The notes beneath the pieces were generated by a model. The model was given only the letters and a program-made list of their open reading frames with translations. It did no database searches and was not told the origin of the DNA. A stretch of DNA of 7,707 nucleotides from Synergistaceae bacterium. Lineage in GTDB: Bacteria > Synergistota > Synergistia > Synergistales > Aminobacteriaceae. Of this stretch, positions 1-5,040 are shown piece after piece. The DNA lies in assembly GCA_017448375.1 (NCBI GenBank), contig JAFSLR010000384.1:1-7707 (forward strand), read 5' to 3'. Both the position numbers and the translations under genes were made by a program. Each line of letters begins with the position of its first letter. Within the stretch, counting starts at the first letter, position 1.

Positions 1-3
1 GAT

Positions 4-315
4 ATGACGAGTGCAGACAATACACGTTATGTTACTGTTGAAATGTTCAGGGAGGGAATCGCTGAAATCAAAACAGAGTTGCGCGAAATGAAAGGGGAAA
101 TCCGGGTATTAGAGCGTGAAGTTGCTGTGAACAGCACAAAAATTGAGATGTTACAGCACACATTCTACTGGGGATTAGGCATCATAGCTGTAGCAGCAGC
201 ATTAGCACCGATATTCAAGCGTGAGAAAAGAGAACAGCCCGAACCCGAACTAACTCGCAACGATGTACAGTTGATGATAGATAAAGCAATGGCATTAGGC
301 GCAAAGAAACAGTAA
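4..315 (+). CDS. Small coiled-coil protein with one transmembrane helix, unknown function
   Basis: I do not recognise a named family. The 103-residue product has three parts. Residues 15-52 are rich in Glu, Lys and Arg, with hydrophobic residues in a heptad-like rhythm (I19, I22, L26, M29, I33, L36), which suggests a coiled coil. Residues 54-71 form one hydrophobic segment (FYWGLGIIAVAAALAPIF) followed by a Lys/Arg cluster, so the membrane helix probably has its C-terminus in the cytoplasm. Residues 72-103 are a charged tail. The overall plan resembles small phage or bacterial proteins of the XhlA or DUF1640 kind, but this is similarity of architecture only. The start is uncertain. ATG at 4 lies three bases from the window edge, the preceding codon is open, and any ribosome binding site is outside the window. 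The gene ends just before a hairpin terminator, so it is the last gene of its transcript. There are no cysteines and no catalytic motif. Confidence 0.7.
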   Translation: MTSADNTRYVTVEMFREGIAEIKTELREMKGEIRVLEREVAVNSTKIEMLQHTFYWGLGIIAVAAALAPIFKREKREQPEPELTRNDVQLMIDKAMALGAKKQ

Positions 316-330
316 CCAGAATCAAATAGA

Positions 331-355
331 CCGGGAGAATCTTTCCCGGCCTTTT
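331..355 (+). terminator. Rho-independent terminator after the small coiled-coil gene
   Basis: A 6-bp GC-rich stem, CCGGGA (331-336) with TCCCGG (344-349), encloses a 7-base loop and is followed by CCTTTT (350-355). It lies 15 nt after the stop of the upstream plus-strand gene and just beyond the stop of hcp on the other strand. On the minus strand the stem is followed only by TCTATTTG, so termination of hcp here is possible but weaker. Confidence 0.7.
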
Positions 356-360
356 CTGTC

Positions 361-1851
361 TTAATTCCCTAATATATCAGCTAAATCTTTTTCCGGCGTT
401 GTTATAGGCTTCACCCCTAAATTATCAGCAAGATACTTCAGGACATTCGGCGAAACGAACGCTGGCAGTGTAGGCCCTAAACGTATATCCTTAATCCCCA
501 GCGACAGCAGAGTCAGCAGCACGCAAACGGCTTTCTGCTCATACCATGACAGTATCAGGCTCAGCGGCAAATCATTAACCCCGCACCCGAACGCCTCAGC
601 GAGTGCAAGCGCAACCTGAACCGCCGAATAAGCATCGTTGCACTGCCCCATGTCAATCAAACGCGGAATCCCATTAATTTCGCCCAAATCCAGATCGTTG
701 AACCTGAACTTCCCGCAAGCAAGCGTCAATATCACCGTATCAGACGGAGCTTTCATCACTAGTTCGCGGTAATAATTCCTTCCAGCCCTCGCACCATCGC
801 AACCCCCGACAAGGAAGAAATGACGTATTGACCCCGACTTCACGGCCTCGATGATTTTCCCCGCAACGCTCATCACTGCACCGTGCCCGAAACCTGTCGT
901 GAATGTCCCGTCCCCTGTATCATTCTCATATCCGCCGAGCTCCAACGCCTTTGCGATTACGGGCGAAAAGTCGTGGCCTTCAATGTGCGTTACGCCGTCA
1001 AACTCAACAAGCCCCGTTGTGAATACCCTGTCAATATAGCTCTTCTTCGGGGGCATTAAGCAGTTTGTTGTGAATAGGAACGCGCCGGGAACGTTGTCAA
1101 ATTCTTTCTGCTGATTCTGCCACGCCGTACCGAAATTCCCTTTAAGGTGTGAATACTTCCTCAATTCAGGGTAACCGTGAGCTGGCAGCATTTCGCCGTG
1201 TGTGTAAACGTTAATCCCTTTGCCCTGAGTCTGTTTCAGCAACTCTTCAAGGTCTTTAAGGTCATGGCCGGTTATCACGATGAAAGGGCCTTTGTCGATT
1301 TTCCTGCTGACTTTCACGGGTGATGGCGTTCCGTAAGTCTCAGTGTTAGCGCGGTCAAGAAGAGCCATACACTTTAAGTTTGCTTGCCCGGTCTCCATTA
1401 CGAGCGGCAACAATTCATTCATCCCGTAATCATCACGCCCAAGCGCAGCCATACCCTTAACGAAAAATTTATCAACGTCATCATCTCTGTAACCCAACAT
1501 TCTCGCGTGATAGGCATACGCAGCCATTCCCCTTAACCCGAAAAGTATTAACGATTTCAGAGATCGTATATCCTCATCGGCATTCCAGATTTTTGACATG
1601 TCATATGGATTTACGCCTGTGCGTTTCGTGATTGCGTTCACTTTCTCGGTGCTGAAGTTTACGTTTGTTACGGCTGTGAATAACCCGTCAGCAAACAAAT
1701 CGTAGTCATCACTCCCCGACATTGCCAGAGAGATTAACGCCCCTGTGAGTTCGTCCTGAGCTTTTGCCGTTAAAGCTGATTTCCCGCAAACGCCCGCTGA
1801 ACCTTTACAGCCTTTGCAGTTTGCAGTTTGTTCACACTGAAAGCAGAACAT
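361..1851 (-). CDS. hcp: Hybrid cluster protein (Hcp; hydroxylamine reductase / NO reductase family)
   Basis: This is an Hcp (prismane) protein: a cytoplasmic redox enzyme annotated as hydroxylamine reductase and shown in enteric bacteria to act as a high-affinity NO reductase. The N-terminal Fe-S cluster motif is visible as C3, C6, C15 and C22 (CX2CX8CX6C), with an extra C12. All eight hybrid-cluster ligands known from the Desulfovibrio protein have counterparts: H196 (in GHDL), E220 (in HGEMLPAHG), C264 (in TTNCLMPP), C351 (in VGGCDGARAGR, the persulfide cysteine), C379 (in ACGKFRFN), C404 (in DMGQCNDAYSA), E438 and K440 (in WYEQK). Spacing between these matches the family closely. At 496 residues it is shorter than the roughly 550 of the Desulfovibrio enzyme; about 48 residues are missing before the first ligand, in the helical N-terminal part. 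The ATG at 1851 has GGGGAGG nine bases upstream. No hcr reductase gene is adjacent in the visible part. A divergent Crp/Fnr-type regulator suggests control by NO or redox state. The family assignment is very secure; the in vivo substrate is inferred. Confidence 0.97.
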   Translation of the reverse strand: MFCFQCEQTANCKGCKGSAGVCGKSALTAKAQDELTGALISLAMSGSDDYDLFADGLFTAVTNVNFSTEKVNAITKRTGVNPYDMSKIWNADEDIRSLKSLILFGLRGMAAYAYHARMLGYRDDDVDKFFVKGMAALGRDDYGMNELLPLVMETGQANLKCMALLDRANTETYGTPSPVKVSRKIDKGPFIVITGHDLKDLEELLKQTQGKGINVYTHGEMLPAHGYPELRKYSHLKGNFGTAWQNQQKEFDNVPGAFLFTTNCLMPPKKSYIDRVFTTGLVEFDGVTHIEGHDFSPVIAKALELGGYENDTGDGTFTTGFGHGAVMSVAGKIIEAVKSGSIRHFFLVGGCDGARAGRNYYRELVMKAPSDTVILTLACGKFRFNDLDLGEINGIPRLIDMGQCNDAYSAVQVALALAEAFGCGVNDLPLSLILSWYEQKAVCVLLTLLSLGIKDIRLGPTLPAFVSPNVLKYLADNLGVKPITTPEKDLADILGN

Positions 1852-1860
1852 GAAAATTTA

Positions 1861-1867
1861 CCTCCCC
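1861..1867 (-). promoter_or_regulatory. Ribosome binding site of hcp
   Basis: Read on the minus strand this is GGGGAGG, nine bases before the ATG at 1851. It is a strong Shine-Dalgarno match and fixes the start that places the cluster cysteines at residues 3 and 6, as expected for Hcp. Confidence 0.85.
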
Positions 1868-1885
1868 AATAAAATTTTTGCGATG

Positions 1886-1914
1886 AATATATAATATCTC
1901 AAGTGAAAAATCAG
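1886..1914 (-). promoter_or_regulatory. Candidate hcp promoter, weak -35
   Basis: On the minus strand a TATATT -10 (1891 to 1886) is preceded, after 17 bases, by CTGATT (1914 to 1909), a poor -35. This would put the start of transcription near 1879 and give a leader of about 28 nt. A good -10 with a poor -35 is typical of a promoter that needs an activator. TATTAT, five bases upstream, is an alternative -10, so the assignment is tentative. Confidence 0.4.
1890..1895 (+). promoter_or_regulatory. Candidate -10 box of the Crp/Fnr-type regulator gene
   Basis: A perfect TATAAT lies 48 bases upstream of the regulator start, implying a transcript start near 1902. No good -35 is present 16-18 bases upstream (around 1866-1872 the sequence is CCAATAA). 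It overlaps the candidate hcp -10 on the other strand by two bases, so the two divergent promoters may compete for polymerase. Confidence 0.4.
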
Positions 1915-1927
1915 TTGCATTAACAAC
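1914..1927. promoter_or_regulatory. Possible Crp/Fnr-type operator, GTTG-N6-CAAC
   Basis: GTTG (1914-1917) and CAAC (1924-1927) form an inverted repeat around CATTAA. The six-base gap matches the half-site geometry of Crp-type operators (TGTGA-N6-TCACA). Its centre, 1920.5, is about 41.5 bases upstream of the predicted hcp start, the usual position of a class II activator site. On the other strand it would lie downstream of the regulator's predicted start, where binding could cause autorepression. A four-base arm repeat is expected by chance fairly often in a 91-bp region, so this is suggestive only. Confidence 0.35.
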
Positions 1928-1930
1928 GAA

Positions 1931-1935
1931 GGGGG
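1931..1935 (+). promoter_or_regulatory. Ribosome binding site deciding the TTG start of the regulator
   Basis: GGGGG (within GAAGGGGGAAAA) lies seven bases before the TTG at 1943. No ATG or GTG start in this frame is better placed, so it supports a TTG start for the regulator. Confidence 0.7.
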
Positions 1936-1942
1936 AAAATTC

Positions 1943-2569
1943 TTGCGGGACTCAGAAATTTTTGCGGGCTTCAGCGACAACGAATACAGCGAGGCCATGA
2001 CTCACATAAGCGCGGGCGAATATTCATACCGTAAAGGGCAGATGATATTCACGGCAGGAGACATCACAGACAAAGCCGGGCTAGTGATTTCCGGGAGCGT
2101 TGCAATAGAAAGCACTGATATTTTCGGGAATGCCTCACTTCTGACTCTTGTCGGGAAGGGCGGGTATTTCGCTCTGAGCTATGCTCTTCTCGGAGTGCCT
2201 ATGATTTCTGACGTGCGGGCTAACGAGAACTGCATAATATTGTTTCTCAAGGTGAGAGGGATTGCAGATTCAGAAACGTGGACTCAAAAGCTGACACAAA
2301 ATCTTCTGGCCATAACCGCCCGCAAGAATCTTCACTTGTCGGAACGCAGTTACATTAACGCAAACAAGACAATACGCCGTAAAGTGATGAGCTACCTTAA
2401 AGCCGTATCTCTGCGGGAAAATTCGCGGGATTTCGTGATACCGTTCAGCCGGAGTCAAATGGCAGATTATCTCAGCACAGACAGAAGCGCACTCTCAAGG
2501 GAATTATGCCTTATGAGGGACGAAGGCTTAATCAGTTTCAGGAGGAATCATTTTTCACTTCACGTATAA
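1943..2569 (+). CDS. Crp/Fnr-family transcriptional regulator, probable regulator of hcp
   Basis: The 208-residue product has the two-part plan of Crp/Fnr regulators. Residues about 8-110 form a cyclic-nucleotide-binding-like beta-barrel, with the glycine-rich turns KGQMIFTAGD (31-40) and LVISGSVAI (47-55). A long dimerisation helix follows (about 112-135). A winged helix-turn-helix occupies about 165-205, with the recognition segment STDRSALSREL (178-188). Against E. coli Crp the contacts read Arg180, Ser instead of Glu181, and Arg185 (here R181, S182 and R186), so the operator should differ from TGTGA. There is no N-terminal Fnr-type cysteine cluster (cysteines only at 97 and 189), so an Fe-S oxygen sensor is unlikely. 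The effector could be haem-bound NO, as proposed for HcpR/DNR-type relatives, but no haem ligand can be assigned by eye. The start is TTG at 1943, preceded by GGGGG. The gene is divergent from hcp with a shared 91-bp control region, the standard arrangement for a dedicated hcp regulator. waaA follows after 24 nt and may be co-transcribed. Confidence 0.9.
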   Translation: MRDSEIFAGFSDNEYSEAMTHISAGEYSYRKGQMIFTAGDITDKAGLVISGSVAIESTDIFGNASLLTLVGKGGYFALSYALLGVPMISDVRANENCIILFLKVRGIADSETWTQKLTQNLLAITARKNLHLSERSYINANKTIRRKVMSYLKAVSLRENSRDFVIPFSRSQMADYLSTDRSALSRELCLMRDEGLISFRRNHFSLHV

Positions 2570-2580
2570 TTTCACGGAAT

Positions 2581-2585
2581 GGAGG
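2581..2585 (+). promoter_or_regulatory. Ribosome binding site deciding the TTG start of waaA
   Basis: GGAGG is followed by an eight-base gap and then TTG at 2594. The upstream in-frame ATG at 2579 overlaps this motif and has no Shine-Dalgarno of its own (the preceding bases are TATAATTTCACGGA). The TTG is therefore the better start. Confidence 0.65.
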
Positions 2586-2593
2586 AATTTATA

Positions 2594-3865
2594 TTGAATA
2601 TAGGAATGGGAATATACCGTTTAATATCGGGGGCATTCTTCAGGCTCGGAGGACTTCAGATTCTCAAACGAAAATACAAGAACGACATCTCAGAACGCAC
2701 CGGCCATGTCGAAAACATTCCGGCGAATCCCGTATGGGTTCACGCGGTTTCAGTGGGCGAGGTACAGTCGGCAAGCTCACTGATCCGGCGCATAAAATCC
2801 CGCAGTACATATCCGTGCGTAATCTCAACCGTAACCCCTACAGGGCGCGAAATGGCCGAAAAGTTACTCTCAGGAGTCGCCGACCGAATAATCTACAGCC
2901 CTTTCGACACCCGAAGATTCGTAACACGATCGCTTAACGCCATAAACCCCGCAATATACATCACAATGGAGACTGAATTATGGCCGGAGATTTTGACTCA
3001 GCTGAAGGCGCGTAATATCCCGGCATTTTTGGCGAACGGTCGACTCTCGGACAAAAGTTTCAGCCGAATGAGACGTACAAAATTTTTCTGGCGCGGAGTT
3101 CTCAACTGCCTGAACAAGTTAATGGTACGGTTTAATGATGACAGGGATAAATTTGCGTCATTGGGAGTCCCTTCTGAGAAGATTATTGTTACTGGGGACT
3201 GCAAGGTTGACACGCTTTTAGACCGAAGGAAATTCACAGACCCTGAGAAATGGAACTGGCTCAAGAACGGAAATTCACCCCTATTCACCGCCGGAAGCAC
3301 TCACGCAGGCGAGGACGAAGTAGTGATTTCAGCGTTCCGAATGACGCGGAGGAAATTCCCGGGCGCAAGACTCGCGATAGTTCCCCGACACCCTGAACGT
3401 GCATTGATGACCGTAGCCGCAGCACTGCCGTATGATGATGTTCACGCCGAGTTGCTGTCGAAAATTGAGCCGGAAAGAATCTCAGCGGATATTATTGTTG
3501 TTGACAGGATAGGGGTACTCTTTGACCTTTACGCGGCGAGCGACGCTGTATTTGTGGGGGGAAGCCTTGTGGAGAAGGGCGGACAGAATCCGTTTGAGCC
3601 TGCATTGTTCGGACTTCCTGCGATACACGGGCCATGCATGACGGATTTTCCCGACACTGAGAGAATGGACTCATATGGTGCGGCTATGTGTGTTCACAAC
3701 GACTCGGAATTGTCGCGGGCTTGGTGTGAATGTCTTTTGCCTGAGAACGTGAAGCTCTCAATGAAGAACTGCAACGCTTATTTCAACACATTGGGAGGAG
3801 CTGCGAAAAAAACTTGGGCTGAAATTGAGTCGTATATGCTTGACAGGAAAAACGATAAGGCGTAA
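2594..3865 (+). CDS. waaA: 3-deoxy-D-manno-octulosonic acid (Kdo) transferase, GT30 family
   Basis: WaaA (KdtA) transfers Kdo from CMP-Kdo to lipid A precursor at the inner face of the cytoplasmic membrane, an essential early step in LPS core assembly. Numbering from the TTG start (423 residues, normal for the family), the hallmarks run in order. First comes a short hydrophobic membrane-associating N-terminus (about 5-22), then WVHAVSVGEV (48-57), whose Glu56 matches the proposed catalytic base. Next are STVTPTGREMA (78-88), METELWPE (125-132), TGDCKVD (200-206), GSTHAGEDE (234-242), PRHPER (264-269), and the donor-binding segment starting FVGGSLVEKGGQNPFEP (320-336). An alternative ATG at 2579 would add five residues but has no ribosome binding site. 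The gene lies 24 nt after the regulator and 20 nt before a tRNA gene, with no terminator between, and its last codons carry the tRNA promoter. Whether it adds one or more Kdo residues cannot be told from sequence. The presence of waaA argues for an LPS-bearing outer membrane. Confidence 0.95.
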   Translation: MNIGMGIYRLISGAFFRLGGLQILKRKYKNDISERTGHVENIPANPVWVHAVSVGEVQSASSLIRRIKSRSTYPCVISTVTPTGREMAEKLLSGVADRIIYSPFDTRRFVTRSLNAINPAIYITMETELWPEILTQLKARNIPAFLANGRLSDKSFSRMRRTKFFWRGVLNCLNKLMVRFNDDRDKFASLGVPSEKIIVTGDCKVDTLLDRRKFTDPEKWNWLKNGNSPLFTAGSTHAGEDEVVISAFRMTRRKFPGARLAIVPRHPERALMTVAAALPYDDVHAELLSKIEPERISADIIVVDRIGVLFDLYAASDAVFVGGSLVEKGGQNPFEPALFGLPAIHGPCMTDFPDTERMDSYGAAMCVHNDSELSRAWCECLLPENVKLSMKNCNAYFNTLGGAAKKTWAEIESYMLDRKNDKA

Positions 3866-3868
3866 AAT
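3840..3868 (+). promoter_or_regulatory. Near-consensus sigma-70 promoter for the tRNA operon, inside the waaA 3' end
   Basis: A perfect TTGACA (3840-3845) is followed by exactly 17 bases and TAAAAT (3863-3868). The first three bases of the -10 are the TAA stop codon of waaA. Transcription should begin near 3875, about 11 bases before the first tRNA. The segment between the -10 and the start (CTCCCTT) is fairly GC-rich, as in stringently controlled stable-RNA promoters; that regulatory reading is inference. Confidence 0.8.
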
Positions 3869-3885
3869 CTCCCTTGTTGTTCGCC

Positions 3886-3960
3886 GGGCGGATAGTTCAG
3901 CGGTAGAACACCTGCTTTACACGCAGGGGGTCGTAGGTTCGAACCCTGCTTCGCCCACCA
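3886..3960 (+). tRNA. tRNA-Val (anticodon TAC)
   Basis: A full cloverleaf can be drawn. The acceptor stem is GGGCGGA with TTCGCCC, including one G-U pair. The anticodon stem is CCTGC/GCAGG around loop TTTACAC, with TAC at 3918-3920. The T arm is GTAGG/CCTGC around TTCGAAC. Discriminator A and CCA are encoded. It is the first gene of a four-tRNA operon starting 20 nt after waaA. A TAC anticodon reads GUA and, with the usual wobble modification, other valine codons. Confidence 0.97.
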
Positions 3961-3974
3961 GTGATTTACTACGC

Positions 3975-4052
3975 GGGGTCGTAGCTCAGTCGGTTTAGAG
4001 TGTCGGCCTGTCACGCCGAAGGTCGCGAGTTCAAGTCTCGTCGGCCCCGCCA
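3975..4052 (+). tRNA. tRNA-Asp (anticodon GTC)
   Basis: The acceptor stem is GGGGTCG with CGGCCCC (one G-U pair). The anticodon stem is TCGGC/GCCGA around loop CTGTCAC, with GTC at 4010-4012. The T arm is GCGAG/CTCGT around TTCAAGT. Discriminator G and CCA are encoded; G73 is an expected identity element for tRNA-Asp. It lies 14 nt after tRNA-Val in the same operon. Confidence 0.97.
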
Positions 4053-4078
4053 ATAAACTAAATCACGGAGTAATGCGA

Positions 4079-4154
4079 GGCGGGATAGCTCAGTCGGTAG
4101 AGCAATGGACTGAAAATCCATGTGTCCCCGGTTCGATTCTGGGTCCCGCCACCA
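4079..4154 (+). tRNA. tRNA-Phe (anticodon GAA)
   Basis: The acceptor stem is GGCGGGA with TCCCGCC. The anticodon stem is ATGGA/TCCAT around loop CTGAAAA, with GAA at 4112-4114. The T arm is CCCGG/CTGGG around TTCGATT. Discriminator A and CCA are encoded. The A-rich base run after the anticodon is typical of tRNA-Phe. It lies 26 nt after tRNA-Asp. Confidence 0.97.
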
Positions 4155-4166
4155 GTAATAATTATT

Positions 4167-4241
4167 GCGGAAGTAGCTCAGGGGTAGAGCACAACCTTGC
4201 CAAGGTTGGGGTCGCGGGTTCAAATCCCGTCTTCCGCTCCA
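4167..4241 (+). tRNA. tRNA-Gly (anticodon GCC)
   Basis: The acceptor stem is GCGGAAG with CTTCCGC. The anticodon stem is CAACC/GGTTG around loop TTGCCAA, with GCC at 4199-4201. The T arm is GCGGG/CCCGT around TTCAAAT. Discriminator T and CCA are encoded. It is the last tRNA of the operon, 12 nt after tRNA-Phe and 19 nt before the terminator stem. Confidence 0.97.
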
Positions 4242-4260
4242 AAAGATGACGAATATAACG

Positions 4261-4291
4261 GCTTCAGGGTGAAAAACTCTGAGGCTTTTTT
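4261..4291 (+). terminator. Rho-independent terminator of the tRNA operon
   Basis: A 10-bp stem, GCTTCAGGGT (4261-4270) with ACTCTGAGGC (4276-4285), includes two G-U pairs and closes on the loop GAAAA. Six T residues (4286-4291) follow. It is the strongest terminator in the window and ends the waaA/tRNA transcripts. The -35 of the next gene overlaps the end of its T run. Confidence 0.92.
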
Positions 4292-4317
4292 GTTGCGTTT
4301 CCTCACTCTGCTATAAT
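4290..4317 (+). promoter_or_regulatory. Extended -10 promoter of the lipoprotein gene
   Basis: TATAAT (4312-4317) is preceded by TGC, giving the extended -10 TGCTATAAT. TTGTTG (4290-4295), 16 bases upstream, is a partial -35 at the end of the tRNA terminator's T run. Transcription should start near 4324, giving a leader of about 39 nt. The lipoprotein is therefore a separate transcription unit. Confidence 0.75.
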
Positions 4318-4362
4318 GCTTGCAAATTCAATACATAATTCATGAAAGAAGGATAATTATTT

Positions 4363-5040
4363 ATGTGTAAATTAGGGGCATGGAGTATGCTTGCGGTTAT
4401 GTGCGCGCTTGTCTTTGCGTTATCAGGGTGCGGAGGAGGAAGCCTCGACGGGACTGCGAGCGACAACAACTCAAACACGATCCCGAATAACGATCCCGAC
4501 ACTTACGACACTGGGAAGGTGCTTGCGGGTCAATGGTCGGTGCTGAATGATACGATTAACACGATCAATCTTGAAAGGAACGATACTACTATTCAGATGC
4601 GGCTTATCTCAGCAAGAATGAGTCTCGATAATGTTTCTGTCGATGGCAACGGAGGAAGCCTCAGCGTTAAGGACAGCCGGCAGGAATGGTACGTATTAAT
4701 CACAAGGTCTGATTACCAGACAAATTATGTTCCGTATATTGATGATGACGGCGTATTGAGATACATGCTTGAAATAGAAGATGTTTACTCATACGACAGC
4801 GATACAGTCTCTTCTGACATAAACAGCTCGGTGCTTATGACTCATTCAGGCCGTAACAAATGGCGTTTTGAGTTCGTGAAGGACAACGGAGAACTTAACA
4901 CAAAGGCTACAGCAATGAACATTGAAATAACATCAGATACGACAATGCACGTCAAGCAGCAGGACATAGTAAAAGTAGAAAGCTATGATGTATTCTATGA
5001 GACTGAGTTCGACATGAGGAAGGTAAGCAGTACTAATTAA
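4363..5040 (+). CDS. Predicted lipoprotein of unknown function
   Basis: The 225-residue product starts with a signal peptide ending in the lipobox LSGC (20-23). It should be lipid-modified on C23 and anchored to a membrane. The residues after C23 are Gly-Gly-Gly rather than Asp, so outer-membrane sorting is more likely by the enterobacterial rule, which may not hold here. The signal peptide is unusual in having only one basic residue (K3) and a cysteine at 14. A flexible linker rich in Asn, Asp and Ser covers about 27-50. The rest (51-225) looks like a soluble beta-rich domain, with scattered tryptophans (W58, W109, W167), several acidic patches such as IDDDG, and no cysteines. The opening LAGQWSVL recalls small lipocalin-like lipid-binding domains, but I see no further support. 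The start is ATG at 4363 with GAAGGA nine bases upstream. The gene has its own promoter and no visible partner. Its stop codon overlaps that of the convergent helicase gene. Confidence 0.85.
   Translation: MCKLGAWSMLAVMCALVFALSGCGGGSLDGTASDNNSNTIPNNDPDTYDTGKVLAGQWSVLNDTINTINLERNDTTIQMRLISARMSLDNVSVDGNGGSLSVKDSRQEWYVLITRSDYQTNYVPYIDDDGVLRYMLEIEDVYSYDSDTVSSDINSSVLMTHSGRNKWRFEFVKDNGELNTKATAMNIEITSDTTMHVKQQDIVKVESYDVFYETEFDMRKVSSTN

Noticed and set aside
851..1039. 62-codon plus-strand frame inside hcp
   Set aside because: It is antisense to the catalytic part of hcp and its Pro/Ser-rich peptide reflects the complement of hcp codons.
2506..2937. 143-codon plus-strand frame overlapping the regulator and waaA
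   Set aside because: It runs out of frame through the regulator C-terminus and the conserved waaA N-terminus, is rich in Arg and Asn as out-of-frame translations often are, and has no family signature.
3778..4223. Two minus-strand reading frames of 91 and 70 codons across the tRNA genes
   Set aside because: They are antisense to the four tRNAs. Their peptides (for example TRLELATFGVTG and WWAKQGSNLRPPAC) are the familiar artefact proteins that arise from tRNA complements, so they are not genes.
4342..4356. Four-codon upstream reading frame (ATG AAA GAA GGA TAA) before the lipoprotein gene
   Set aside because: It contains the ribosome binding site of the real gene, has none itself, and its short peptide carries no sign of an attenuator.
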